This document shows, piece after piece, positions 54,351 through 64,000 of a DNA stretch of 64,000 nt. A model generated the notes under the pieces. The model did no database searches. It saw only the letters and a list, made by a program, of their open reading frames with translations, and was not told the origin of the DNA. The position numbers and the translations under genes were made by a program. Within the stretch, counting starts at the first letter, position 1, and every line of letters starts with the position of its first letter. The DNA is from Marinobacter sp. es.042 (GTDB lineage Bacteria; Pseudomonadota; Gammaproteobacteria; Pseudomonadales; Oleiphilaceae): the NCBI RefSeq assembly GCF_900188315.1, contig NZ_LT897781.1, forward strand, positions 868,001 to 932,000. Reading direction: 5' to 3'.

Positions 54351-55304
54351 TTCCCGAAGCTCCAGGGAAGGGCGGGCCGCATCCCACATGCGCTGGAAGT
54401 TTTCCGACAAGAGCTTTACGCGGCCACCGTCCGAGAACTTGGCGAAACCCTCTGGCTTGTAGAAATCATGTCGGTACACCACGCCTTCACGGTCCGCAAT
54501 AATGAAGGGCTGGTCCTCAACCGGGTAGTCCTCGTTGACAAGTCGAAGTTCCATGCGGCTCGGCAGCCGGCGCATCAGTTCGACCAGTGTATGTCGACGT
54601 TTCACCAGCGGCTTGTCGTCGTGGATCAGCAGCCTGACTTCGCTGAGCCGGTGCCGACGGGCCAGGGCGGAGATCAGCTCCCGGAAACGATGCCGGTCAT
54701 AAAGATCGTGTTCGAGCAGGCGGTCATACAGCCAGATGCGCTGGCCGGCCTGGCCAACCACCGAATCCATCAATCCCAGTAGCCTGGCCTCGGTATCGAA
54801 CAGCCAGGAGTCTGTGTCGCTGCCCAGAATCATCGGCCGGTCCCGGGAGCCAAGGCCCTCGGCGGCGAGTCCCGGTGCCAGGCTACGCATGTCAAAGTGG
54901 GGAATGCCGGCGTCGTCGTAAACGCCCGAACAGACATGGAAGCCTGACCGCTGATAAAAAGGAATGGCGTGCTCCTGGGCAGACAACCTGAGCTCGGCAA
55001 AACGGTCAGCCGATTCTGCGATCAGGTGCCTGAGCAATGCTTCCCCGATACCCTGTCCGCGGTACTGGGGCAGGATCGCCATGCGACCGATGTGGCCGGT
55101 CTCTTCAAGGGTTGAAAACAGTCGTGCCACGCCTGCCGGGGTATTGTCTGGCAGCACTGCCAGATAGTGATCGGCAATTTCGTCGGTTTCATCCCACTCC
55201 AGCTCCGGCGGAACTTTCTGTTCCTCAATAAACACCTGCTGGCGGATATCCCGGATGGATGCCGGGGCCAGTTGCCAGCTGTATTTGCGAAACCGGATGC
55301 TCAT
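54339..55304 (-). CDS. GNAT acetyltransferase fused to unknown C-terminal domain
   Basis: A 321-residue two-domain protein. Residues about 1-145 are a GNAT fold (motif A with acetyl-CoA loop RMAILPQYRGQGIGEALL, then FYQRSGFHV). Residues about 160-320 form a second domain (DRPMILGSDTDSWLFDTEAR, HDDKPLVKRRHTLVELMRR, EDYPVEDQPFIIADREGVVYR) with HD/K and conserved acidic residues, reminiscent of a phospholipase D-like or uncharacterised fold. The start at 55304 follows AATAGG and is 5 bases from roxA. The function is unknown. Confidence 0.85.
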   Translation of the reverse strand: MSIRFRKYSWQLAPASIRDIRQQVFIEEQKVPPELEWDETDEIADHYLAVLPDNTPAGVARLFSTLEETGHIGRMAILPQYRGQGIGEALLRHLIAESADRFAELRLSAQEHAIPFYQRSGFHVCSGVYDDAGIPHFDMRSLAPGLAAEGLGSRDRPMILGSDTDSWLFDTEARLLGLMDSVVGQAGQRIWLYDRLLEHDLYDRHRFRELISALARRHRLSEVRLLIHDDKPLVKRRHTLVELMRRLPSRMELRLVNEDYPVEDQPFIIADREGVVYRHDFYKPEGFAKFSDGGRVKLLSENFQRMWDAARPSLELRELPL

Positions 55305-55309
55305 AACGC

Positions 55310-56461
55310 CTATTCGAAGTAAACCGAGCCTTGATTGTAGAGCGTGGTCAGAAGTCCAAGCAATGCTTCGTCTTCGGAGAGCCGGGCGAGGGTCGCCATA
55401 TCGACGCGGGCCCCCGAGCACAGAAGCGGAGCAAACGGCTGGGCATCGCCCTTAAGCAGGAACTGCTCGCCGTCCACAAACAGGGCGGTTTCGCTGGCAA
55501 ACTCGTAGTAGGCGAAACGGGAGCCTTCGTTCCATCGCAGCTGCTCGCCCGCGTGTATTGCTTCGGCGACGTCTCCGGTGGACGCTGGCTCCTCCGCCGG
55601 CACGACTATATCCATGCTCTTGGGCGCCGTTGAGAACTGGCCAAACCAGAGTGCCAGTTGCCGGCGGTCCTCAAGCTTTTCCCGGATAACGGTCTCGAGG
55701 CGGTCAACCACGTCCGGCTGAATCGTGCCCGGATTGTCCTGTATTTTCAGATCCGGATCGTTCAGGTGATCTGAGGCGTCAGACTGGCTGCAGAGGAAAT
55801 CGGTAAATCCAGTCAGAATGTCATCCATGGTGGGTGCACGGAAGCCCACCGACAGCGTGATACAGTCATCCTCGGCCACTCCATGGTGGCCAATACCCGG
55901 CGGCAAATAAAGCATGTCACCGGGTGCCAGAGTAACGGTTTCTTCGCCATCCCAGCTGCTCAGAATGCGCAGCGGAGTGCCCTCCACGCGGGGGGAGGTA
56001 TGATCGCAATGGCCTCCAAACGTCCACCGGCGGTGGCCCTGGGCCTGGAGGAGGAATACATCATATTGGTCATAATGGGGGCCAACGCTGCCGCCTTTCG
56101 GGGCAAAACTGGCCATGATGTCATCCAGCCGCCAATTTGGGATGAAGCGGAAGTGTTCCAGCAAATCTGCAATATCGGGCACCCAGTGGTCCAGCCCCTG
56201 CACCAGGAGCGTCCAGTCCTGTTCGGGCAGGCTGCTGAACCGGTCCGGCGAAAAGGGGCCGTTGTGGAGTTGCCAGGGCTTGCCATCGTCATTTTCGATC
56301 ACAATCCGGGACTCCACGCCCTCCTCACAGGCCAGGCCGGCCAGTTCATCAGCGCTGACCGGGCACTGGAAATCGGGAAACGCCTGACGGATAACCAGCG
56401 GCTTTTTCTGCCAATAGTCCCGCAGAAATTCAGAGGGTGTGAGTCCGCCAAGCATGTCCAT
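55310..56461 (-). CDS. roxA: Ribosomal protein uL16 arginine hydroxylase RoxA
   Basis: A 383-residue JmjC/cupin 2-oxoglutarate oxygenase. The N-terminal DSBH core holds the iron ligands His-x-Asp (GPHYDQYDVF, about 130) and the later His (GIGHHGVAED), and the C-terminal half is the usual dimerisation/winged-helix part. It hydroxylates Arg81 of 50S protein L16. Cloned length fits YcfD (373). It sits 17 bases downstream of purB and 5 bases upstream of the GNAT gene. Confidence 0.93.
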   Translation of the reverse strand: MDMLGGLTPSEFLRDYWQKKPLVIRQAFPDFQCPVSADELAGLACEEGVESRIVIENDDGKPWQLHNGPFSPDRFSSLPEQDWTLLVQGLDHWVPDIADLLEHFRFIPNWRLDDIMASFAPKGGSVGPHYDQYDVFLLQAQGHRRWTFGGHCDHTSPRVEGTPLRILSSWDGEETVTLAPGDMLYLPPGIGHHGVAEDDCITLSVGFRAPTMDDILTGFTDFLCSQSDASDHLNDPDLKIQDNPGTIQPDVVDRLETVIREKLEDRRQLALWFGQFSTAPKSMDIVVPAEEPASTGDVAEAIHAGEQLRWNEGSRFAYYEFASETALFVDGEQFLLKGDAQPFAPLLCSGARVDMATLARLSEDEALLGLLTTLYNQGSVYFE

Positions 56462-56478
56462 GGGTGTTACTCCCTGTT

Positions 56479-57861
<1,383 letters not shown>

Positions 57862-57933
57862 TCATCAAAGAATCGGATCAAAAGAAAATAGGGGTGAATA
57901 TCATACACCACCGCCGGCTCTGAATCAGCGCCG

Positions 57934-58578
57934 TCAGTGGTAGAGGGAGCGATTGGCTTCTTCAGCCAGCTCGCCGGCAAGCCCGATCACTTTCTTGCGG
58001 GCAAAGATCAGTTGCCAGCGTCGGCCGCCGGTCTGGCGCCAGAGCACGGCGGAACGGATACCCGCCAGCAGCAGTGCCCGCACTTTCGCGGCATTCTCCT
58101 CGCGCTGGAGCACAGAGGGGTTTCCGCTCACCTGGATACGCTGGCGAAAGGTGCTGATGGTATCGGCGTAGACGGAAGCCAGATTGCTGATCAGGTTCGG
58201 GTGTGTGTACCCAAAGTGGCTGGCGGTGTGCCTGGCCTGGTCAATGCGACTGCCAATCACGTCCAGCATGTCAGAGCGGCGATTCAGTTTGGATTCGAGC
58301 TGGATCAGGTTGAGGGCGTAGCGCAGAACTTCGATGTCCTGCTGCCGTGACTGCTGGCTGAGCACCGAGGACAGGGTGACGAGGCCTTCGCGGATATCGC
58401 GAAGCTCGCCTCCGTAGACGTCCAGTGTGTTCTCGGGGTTGGTGGCAAACAGGGAACGGATAGATGTTTCCAGGCTGGCCTCGTTGCACTGGCCATTGTG
58501 GGCAATCTGCTGGACCAGGTTGGCGGCCTGGAATACCCCGGCCAACGCCAGGGTCTGATCCTTGAGTGAGCGGCTCAT
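57934..58578 (-). CDS. hflD: High-frequency lysogenization protein HflD
   Basis: A 214-residue helical, membrane-associated protein of the HflD/YcfC family ([29 protein letters not shown]). HflD binds phage lambda CII in E. coli; its cellular role is unclear. It overlaps mnmA by 4 bases and precedes purB, the standard gamma-proteobacterial order. Confidence 0.93.
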   Translation of the reverse strand: MSRSLKDQTLALAGVFQAANLVQQIAHNGQCNEASLETSIRSLFATNPENTLDVYGGELRDIREGLVTLSSVLSQQSRQQDIEVLRYALNLIQLESKLNRRSDMLDVIGSRIDQARHTASHFGYTHPNLISNLASVYADTISTFRQRIQVSGNPSVLQREENAAKVRALLLAGIRSAVLWRQTGGRRWQLIFARKKVIGLAGELAEEANRSLYH

Positions 58579-59762
58579 GCGGTTTGTTCCTCGGAACGTG
58601 TGCCGGTCAGACGATCCGGAAGTGGTTCGTCGTCACGCCAGGTCTGCTCAATAACGCCGCCACCAAGGCACACCTCGCCGTCGTAGAAAACCACGGACTG
58701 CCCGGGCGTGACAGCGCGCTGGGCGTCGTCAAAATCGACGCGGACACCGCCGTCGATCAACAGAACCTGGCAATCCTGATCCGGCTGGCGATAACGGGTT
58801 TTGGCCTTGCAGCGGAAACGTCCAGAAGGTGCCTCTCCGGCAACCCAGTCGATCGGGCCGGATACGAGGCCACGAGAAAAGAGCAGGGGATGGTGTTTGC
58901 CCTGAACCGCAACAAGCACATTGCGTCTGAGGTCTTTCTCTGCCACATACCAGGGCTCGTCCCCGAATTCACTGAGACCGCCAATGCCCAGGCCCTGTCT
59001 CTGGCCGATGGTGTGATACATAAGGCCCTGGTGCCGGCCAATTTTCTGGCCATCCGGTGTTTCAATGTCGCCGGGCTGGGCCGGAAGGTATTGCTTCAGG
59101 AAGTCTTTGAACTTGCGTTCGCCGATAAAGCAGATACCGGTGGAGTCTTTTTTATCATGGGTAACGAAACCCTGCTGCTCGGCAATACGGCGGACTTCCG
59201 GTTTTTCCAGCTCGCCGACCGGGAAAAGGGTCCGCGCAATGCGGTCGCCGGAGACGGCATGCAGGAAATAGCTCTGGTCCTTGTTCGGATCCAGTCCCTT
59301 CAGGAGTTGGGCCTTGCCCGTTGAACCAGCAATCGGCCGCTGCCGGGCGTAGTGGCCCGTTGCGATATAGTCGGCACCAAGGGTGATGGCATAGTCCAGA
59401 AAAGCCCGGAATTTCACTTCTTTGTTACAAAGAATATCCGGATTGGGTGTTCGTCCGGCCTGATATTCAGAGAGGAAGTGCTCAAAAACCCGGTCCCAGT
59501 ACTCGGCCGCAAAACTGGCGGTGTGCAGTTTGATGCCGATGGCATCGGCTACGGCCTGGGCGTCGGCCAGATCTGTCATGGCCGTACAGTATTCTGTGCC
59601 GTCATCCTCGTCCCAATTTTTCATGAACAGGCCTTCAACCAGGTAGCCCTGATCTTTCAGAAGCCAGGCGGCCACTGAAGAATCCACGCCGCCGGACATG
59701 CCGACGATCACGCGCCTGCTGGCGTTGCTGTTTGGAGAGGAGGCTTCGGGTGCGTTGGTCAT
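58575..59762 (-). CDS. mnmA: tRNA-specific 2-thiouridylase MnmA
   Basis: A 395-residue PP-loop enzyme that adds sulfur at U34 of Lys, Glu and Gln tRNAs. PP-loop [15 protein letters not shown] (about 22-36), catalytic Cys in [11 protein letters not shown] (about 110) and the second Cys in [12 protein letters not shown] (about 208). A carboxy-terminal beta-barrel completes it. It overlaps hflD and follows nudJ by 36 bases. Confidence 0.97.
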   Translation of the reverse strand: MTNAPEASSPNSNASRRVIVGMSGGVDSSVAAWLLKDQGYLVEGLFMKNWDEDDGTEYCTAMTDLADAQAVADAIGIKLHTASFAAEYWDRVFEHFLSEYQAGRTPNPDILCNKEVKFRAFLDYAITLGADYIATGHYARQRPIAGSTGKAQLLKGLDPNKDQSYFLHAVSGDRIARTLFPVGELEKPEVRRIAEQQGFVTHDKKDSTGICFIGERKFKDFLKQYLPAQPGDIETPDGQKIGRHQGLMYHTIGQRQGLGIGGLSEFGDEPWYVAEKDLRRNVLVAVQGKHHPLLFSRGLVSGPIDWVAGEAPSGRFRCKAKTRYRQPDQDCQVLLIDGGVRVDFDDAQRAVTPGQSVVFYDGEVCLGGGVIEQTWRDDEPLPDRLTGTRSEEQTA

Positions 59763-59798
59763 GACAGCTTCGTTACCGGCTAAAAAACCGCGAGTTTA

Positions 59799-60263
59799 TC
59801 ATCTTTCCGAGGGTGCCGTCTGCGCGTCCACCACTACGTCCAGCGGGTATTGCCGGCCGTTTCGGTAATCTTCTATGCACTGGATGACCAGCGGACTGCG
59901 CAGTTTGTCCCCCAGCGCGCGGATTTCATCCAGGGTGAGCCAGTGGGCGGCGATGATGCCATCGTCCAGCTGTTCAGTAACCCGGTCGCCAGCCCGCGCG
60001 GCGTAGCAGAAACGATAGTAGGTGACGCCGTTGGCCGGAGCCTTGTAGGTGTAAATGCCAAGGAAGTGTATGGGCTCTATGTTCCAGCCCGTCTCTTCGA
60101 GGGTTTCCCGTCGAACGGCATCCAGAATGGCTTCATCTTCTTCGATATGGCCAGCCGGCTGGTTGAAAACAACCTTGCCGCCGCTGACCTCTTCAACCAT
60201 CAGGTAACGGCCGGCTTCATCCTCGACTATAACGGCCACGGTAGCATGGGGTGTCCAGGTCAT
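59799..60263 (-). CDS. nudJ: NUDIX phosphatase NudJ
   Basis: A 154-residue Nudix hydrolase with the box G-x5-E-x7-REUxEExGU visible in GHIEEDEAILDAVRRETLEE (about 37-56). Located next to mnmA as in E. coli (YmfB), where NudJ hydrolyses nucleoside tri- and diphosphates and thiamine pyrimidine pyrophosphate. It overlaps rluE by 4 bases. Confidence 0.93.
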   Translation of the reverse strand: MTWTPHATVAVIVEDEAGRYLMVEEVSGGKVVFNQPAGHIEEDEAILDAVRRETLEETGWNIEPIHFLGIYTYKAPANGVTYYRFCYAARAGDRVTEQLDDGIIAAHWLTLDEIRALGDKLRSPLVIQCIEDYRNGRQYPLDVVVDAQTAPSER

Positions 60264-60892
60264 GATTTCCGGTTTCTCCTGGTTCGGGCGCCAGCGACGT
60301 TGCCGCGGCGAGTTGGTTTTAGTGGAGCGGGTAGATTGACGCTTATCGTTCGATGGGTCCCGGATTCGAGGCCGTCAAGGGTCCAGTCACCAATCCGGTA
60401 CCGGATCAGGCGAAGTGTCGGAAACCCGACAGCAGCAGTCATTCGACGTACCTGCCGGTTCTTGCCCTCGGTTATAGTCAGTTCAATCCAGCTCGTCGGA
60501 ATGGTATCTCGATGTCGCACCGGTGGCACTCTTGGCCAGACCGCCGGGGCAGCCATTCTGGCGGCTTTTGCCGGCCGGGTCAGACCATCCTTGAGCTGGA
60601 CACCGGTAGCCAGATGTCTCAGTGCTTTTTCAGAAATGTTTCCTTCTACCTGCACCCAGTAGGTCTTTGGCATCTTCAGTGATGGTGATGCTATGCGGTG
60701 TTGGAGGGAGCCTTCCGCGGTCAGAAGGAGCAGGCCCTCGGAATCGTAATCCAGGCGTCCGGCCGGATAAATGCCCGGGATGCGCACGTAATCTGCGAGG
60801 GTAGCGCGAGGTGGTTTACTTCCGGAACCGCCATCGTCGGTAAATTGGCTCAGAACGTGAAAGGGTTTATTGAAAAGCACGAGTTCGGCCAT
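60260..60892 (-). CDS. rluE: 23S rRNA pseudouridine synthase RluE
   Basis: A 210-residue RluA/RsuA-family enzyme with catalytic Asp in AGRLDYDSEGLL (about 49-60) and the family segments LFNKPFHVLSQF and EGKNRQVRRMTAAVG. RluE makes pseudouridine 2457 in 23S rRNA. The ATG at 60892 gives the family's short N-terminus; the frame runs on 47 codons further with no homologous-looking residues. Tail Lys/Arg-rich. Confidence 0.93.
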   Translation of the reverse strand: MAELVLFNKPFHVLSQFTDDGGSGSKPPRATLADYVRIPGIYPAGRLDYDSEGLLLLTAEGSLQHRIASPSLKMPKTYWVQVEGNISEKALRHLATGVQLKDGLTRPAKAARMAAPAVWPRVPPVRHRDTIPTSWIELTITEGKNRQVRRMTAAVGFPTLRLIRYRIGDWTLDGLESGTHRTISVNLPAPLKPTRRGNVAGARTRRNRKS

Positions 60893-61017
60893 GCGCAGGT
60901 CTTTCCCGGATATCCGCTGTTTTTGAGCAGTGCAGCGTACTGCAAACAGGAAGGCTGGCAAAGTAGGGCGGGCGCCAACGCCCATGGTGACCTTGTCCCC
61001 GACGTTTTCTGAAGGAC

Positions 61018-61060
61018 AAAAAAACACCCCCACCAGTAGACGACCGGTGGGTGTGATTTT
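61018..61060 (-). terminator. Intrinsic terminator of cspD
   Basis: On the minus strand a stem of ACACCCACC-type and GGTGGGGGTGT-type arms (loop GGTCGTCTACT) is followed by TTTTTTT (61018-61024). It lies just after the cspD stop and before rluE. Confidence 0.8.
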
Positions 61061-61076
61061 ACGTTACCAGGACAGA

Positions 61077-61388
61077 TCAGGCGTTGACTGCACGGGGCGG
61101 ATAACCGTCCCTGCCTGATTCCTGCTGGCCTGATTGTCTGGCAGAGTCGCTGCTGGCGTCAGTTTGCGCCTTGCTGGCAGTCAACTCGTCAGGAACGATG
61201 TTGACTGCGTGAATGCCCTTGTCGCTGGGCTTTTTGTCGAAGGTTACGGCCTGGCCGGCTTTTAAGGTCTTGTAGCCGTCCATTTGCACCGAAGAGAAGT
61301 GCGCAAACAGGTCGTCACTGCAGCCATCTTCGATGATGAATCCGTACCCTTTGGCATTGTTGAACCACTTGACCTTGCCTCTTGGCAT
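61077..61388 (-). CDS. cspD: Cold-shock domain protein CspD
   Basis: A 103-residue protein with an N-terminal cold-shock OB fold carrying RNP1 KGYGFI (in WFNNAKGYGFIIEDG, about 7-21) and RNP2 LFAHFSSV, and a Gln/Ser/Arg-rich extension (about 70-103). Slightly longer than E. coli CspD. ATG 61388 follows AGGGGAG; upstream codons of the open frame are not like the family. Divergent from clpS, the same arrangement as in E. coli and Pseudomonas. Confidence 0.9.
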   Translation of the reverse strand: MPRGKVKWFNNAKGYGFIIEDGCSDDLFAHFSSVQMDGYKTLKAGQAVTFDKKPSDKGIHAVNIVPDELTASKAQTDASSDSARQSGQQESGRDGYPPRAVNA

Positions 61389-61691
61389 GATGAACTCCCC
61401 TGTTCTTTTGCTGTCTCTATTCTTGTTAGTTATCTGTGTGCCTATCGGCGCCGTCGCACATTCGGTCCGAATCCTGTTACACAAACCTTGCATGGATTTA
61501 CATTATTTTACATTGCAACTTAACTTTCGGCCAATCATCGCGGTGAGTCAATAGTTTCTATGCCTGGAATGTGTGGTTGAACGCAGTCTGGAAGCGGTAT
61601 CATGTTCGTATTGATAAATATCTCATGCCCCGCTTGAAAACCCCGGGGCGGACATCCACATTTAACAAGGGCACCGATAAACCGGTAAGGA

Positions 61692-62054
61692 ATGATGCGG
61701 ACTATCGAAAATTCTCTACTAGTATTCAATCAGGGGGAGGACGAACAACCGGGGCGACAGGATGACCTCAGCGTTGCTCCCGAGAAGCCCGCTCTCAAGC
61801 GCCCGGCGCGATACAGGGTTGTGCTTCTGAACGATGATTACACGCCCATGGATTTTGTGGTCGATGTGTTGATGAAGTTCTTCGGAATGAATGAGGAAAA
61901 GGCGACGCAGGTGATGCTGCTCGTCCATACACAGGGAAAAGCTGTATGCGGGGTATATACCCGGGACATCGCGGAAACAAAGGCGGCACAGGTGAACCAG
62001 TATTCTTCGGAATGCGAGCATCCGCTCCTTTGCGAGATTGAACGTGCGGACTGA
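61692..62054 (+). CDS. clpS: ClpA/ClpP adaptor protein ClpS
   Basis: A 120-residue N-end-rule adaptor: core [20 protein letters not shown] (about 41-60) with the substrate-pocket Asn-Asp-Asp, [13 protein letters not shown] and the EIERAD C-terminus. It hands N-degron proteins to ClpA. Start at 61692 (two ATGs, GTAAGGA upstream). The 303-base gap upstream (61389-61691) holds the divergent cspD/clpS promoters; TTGGCC-N18-TAAAAT on the minus strand is a possible cspD promoter. Followed by clpA after 18 bases. Confidence 0.96.
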   Translation: MMRTIENSLLVFNQGEDEQPGRQDDLSVAPEKPALKRPARYRVVLLNDDYTPMDFVVDVLMKFFGMNEEKATQVMLLVHTQGKAVCGVYTRDIAETKAAQVNQYSSECEHPLLCEIERAD

Positions 62055-62072
62055 TAGACGTTGGGGTGGCCC

Positions 62073-64000
62073 ATGCTGAGCAAAGATCTAGAAATTACGC
62101 TGAATACGGCCTTCAAGAATGCCCGGGACAAGCGTCATGAGTTCATGACCGTGGAGCATTTGTTGCTGGCCCTACTGGATAATGAATCGGCAGTGGGCGT
62201 TCTGAAAGCCTGTGGTGCAGACCTCAAGCGGCTTCAGGAAGAGCTTGTCGAATTCGTGGACTCCACCACACCTTTGATTCCGAGCAGCGACAGCGAGCGC
62301 GAGACCCAGCCAACACTGGGGTTCCAGCGTGTCCTGCAAAGGGCTGTGTTCCATGTGCAGTCCTCGGGCAAGAAAGAGGTAACCGGCGCCAATGTGCTGG
62401 TGGCCATCTTCAGTGAACAGGAAAGCCAGGCGGTGTATGTGCTCAAGAAACAGAGCATTGCCCGCATTGATGTGGTCAACTTTGTTTCCCACGGCATTTC
62501 CAGGGTTCAGGGCGCAGAAGATCAGGAAAGTCACGACCAGGCGCCACACGAGGAGGCTGGCGAGGAAGGCGGACAATCCAAGCCCCTCGAAAGCTACGCC
62601 ACTAACCTGAACGAGCAGGCCCGTCAGGGCCGCATTGATCCGCTGATCGGCCGTGAACACGAAGTCGAGCGGGTGGTGCAGATCCTTGTACGCCGCCGGA
62701 AGAACAATCCGCTGCTGGTCGGTGAGGCCGGGGTTGGCAAAACCGCCATCGCGGAGGGGCTCGCCAAGCGTATCGTCGACGGACAGGTCCCCGATATTAT
62801 CTCCGATGCGGTGGTCTACTCGCTGGATCTGGGTGCCCTGCTGGCCGGAACCAAATACCGCGGCGATTTCGAAAAGCGTCTGAAAGGGCTGCTTGCCGAA
62901 CTCAAGAAAGAAAACCACGCGATCCTGTTCATCGATGAGATCCACACCATCATCGGAGCGGGCTCTGCCTCCGGCGGCGTGATGGATGCGTCGAATCTGT
63001 TGAAGCCCATGCTCAGTTCGGGTGAAATCCGGTGCATTGGCTCAACAACGTTTCAGGAGTTCCGGGGTATTTTCGAGAAAGACAGCGCCCTGGCGCGCCG
63101 TTTCCAGAAAATCGATGTGAACGAGCCCAGTGTTGAGGACACCTATCAGATCCTGAAGGGCCTCAAGCCGAATTTCGAAAAGCACCACGATCTCAAATAC
63201 ACCGACAAGGCGCTTCGGGTGGCTGCAGAGTTGTCCGACCGTTACATCACCGATCGTCACCTGCCGGACAAGGCGATTGACGTCATTGACGAGGCGGGCG
63301 CGCGCCAGAGGCTGCAGCCGGAAGGCAAGCGCAAGAAGACCGTTGATGTCACCGAGATCGAGGATGTGGTTGCAAATATTGCCCGTATCCCGCCGAAGAA
63401 CGTGTCTACCAGCGACAAGGATCTGCTGCGGAACCTGGAGCGGGATCTGAAGATGACGGTCTTTGGTCAGGATCCGGCCATCGAATCGCTGTCCACTGCT
63501 ATCAAGCTGGCTCGCGCCGGACTCAAGGCCCCCGAGAAGCCAGAGGGTGCCTTCCTGTTCGCAGGGCCGACCGGTGTCGGTAAAACCGAGGTTACCAAGC
63601 AGTTGGCCAAGGTTCTGGGTATCGAACTGGTACGCTTTGATATGTCGGAGTATATGGAGCGGCATACCGTATCACGGCTGATCGGTGCGCCTCCCGGCTA
63701 CGTTGGTTACGATCAGGGCGGCCTGTTGACCGAGTCGGTGAACAAGCATCCGCACTGTGTCCTGCTGCTGGACGAGATCGAGAAGGCCCATCCGGAAGTG
63801 TTCAACCTCCTGCTGCAGGTCATGGATCACGGCACGCTGACGGATAACAACGGCCGCAAGGCAGATTTCCGCCACGTGATTCTGGTAATGACCACCAATG
63901 CCGGTGCCGAGAGCATGGCTCGTCGCTCTATTGGCTTCAGCGAGCAGGATCACAGCACCGACGGCATGGAAATTATCAGCAAGACCTTCACGCCGGAATT
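62073..64000 (+). CDS. clpA: ATP-dependent Clp protease ATPase ClpA (3' cut)
   Basis: The first 642 codons of ClpA; the gene runs off the right edge. It has an N-terminal Clp repeat domain ([28 protein letters not shown]), D1 AAA+ Walker A GEAGVGKT and Walker [12 protein letters not shown], an Arg finger region SALARRF, then D2 Walker [10 protein letters not shown] and Walker [13 protein letters not shown] His/Glu-rich linker separates the N domain from D1. ClpA unfolds proteins for ClpP with ClpS as adaptor, so the neighbouring clpS fits. Confidence 0.97.
   Translation, partial: MLSKDLEITLNTAFKNARDKRHEFMTVEHLLLALLDNESAVGVLKACGADLKRLQEELVEFVDSTTPLIPSSDSERETQPTLGFQRVLQRAVFHVQSSGKKEVTGANVLVAIFSEQESQAVYVLKKQSIARIDVVNFVSHGISRVQGAEDQESHDQAPHEEAGEEGGQSKPLESYATNLNEQARQGRIDPLIGREHEVERVVQILVRRRKNNPLLVGEAGVGKTAIAEGLAKRIVDGQVPDIISDAVVYSLDLGALLAGTKYRGDFEKRLKGLLAELKKENHAILFIDEIHTIIGAGSASGGVMDASNLLKPMLSSGEIRCIGSTTFQEFRGIFEKDSALARRFQKIDVNEPSVEDTYQILKGLKPNFEKHHDLKYTDKALRVAAELSDRYITDRHLPDKAIDVIDEAGARQRLQPEGKRKKTVDVTEIEDVVANIARIPPKNVSTSDKDLLRNLERDLKMTVFGQDPAIESLSTAIKLARAGLKAPEKPEGAFLFAGPTGVGKTEVTKQLAKVLGIELVRFDMSEYMERHTVSRLIGAPPGYVGYDQGGLLTESVNKHPHCVLLLDEIEKAHPEVFNLLLQVMDHGTLTDNNGRKADFRHVILVMTTNAGAESMARRSIGFSEQDHSTDGMEIISKTFTPE

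Noticed and set aside
61577..61603. TTGAAC and TATCAT as a promoter for clpS.
   Set aside because: The spacer is only 15 bases and the -35 is imperfect, so it is not reliable enough to list.

Overview
The window looks like chromosomal DNA of a moderately GC-rich, aerobic, probably marine gammaproteobacterium. Marinobacter or a close relative is my best guess. It rests on gene content (PHA synthase with phasin, a cbb3 oxidase operon with its maturation genes, a TPR/ExbB/ExbD/ExbD/TonB-like cluster, and E. coli/Pseudomonas-type housekeeping order around rluE-nudJ-mnmA-hflD-purB and cspD-clpS-clpA) and was not tested by any search. No rRNA, tRNA, insertion sequence, prophage or CRISPR array was seen. 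Genes are densely packed and nearly all intact; only the two edge genes are cut by the window.

Layout. 1-7471 (+): an envelope energy-transduction cluster with a coiled-coil protein cut by the left edge, a large TPR lipoprotein, a small TPR lipoprotein, a small secreted protein, an ExbB/TolQ-type channel, two ExbD/TolR-type proteins and a TonB-like protein with an AgmX/PglI-type tail. 7496-11104 (-): a sodium:solute symporter, then phasin and PHA synthase. 11248-19939 (+): a DksA/TraR zinc-finger protein, a three-gene MacB/FtsX-type ABC export system, a D-aminoacylase-type amidohydrolase, a DUF2238 membrane protein and a DASS carrier. 20146-24768 (+): a C39 peptidase, a FapF-like coiled-coil/beta-barrel protein, a FadL-type barrel and a MalM-like lipoprotein. 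This is the most interesting candidate for an undescribed export or surface system.

24773-27188 (-): polysaccharide deacetylase, DnaJ-related protein and TetR regulator, divergent from ttcA (+). 28180-36854 (-): ccoNOQP followed by ccoG, ccoH, ccoI, ccoS and a TauE/SafE-type protein. Together these encode a high-affinity cbb3 terminal oxidase and its copper and assembly factors, with a good ANR/FNR box upstream of ccoN. 37066-49202: mixed housekeeping genes (alpha/beta hydrolase, 7TM diguanylate cyclase, rlmM, a TusA-like protein, dsbD, epmC, rhlB, pdxB, htpX, alaA). 49455-54350: glutathione peroxidase, a hybrid histidine kinase, a membrane coiled-coil protein and a LysR regulator. 54339-60892 (-): an RNA/translation-linked run rluE-nudJ-mnmA-hflD-purB-roxA-GNAT. 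61077-64000: cspD (-), divergent from clpS-clpA (+), with clpA cut by the right edge.

How the genes work together. The first cluster should couple proton motive force to work across the envelope, and its two ExbD proteins differ at the key proton-carrying residue. The cco genes form one assembly line for microaerobic respiration. The C39/FapF-like/FadL/MalM set has the parts for maturing and exporting a surface protein, but no substrate gene is visible beside it.
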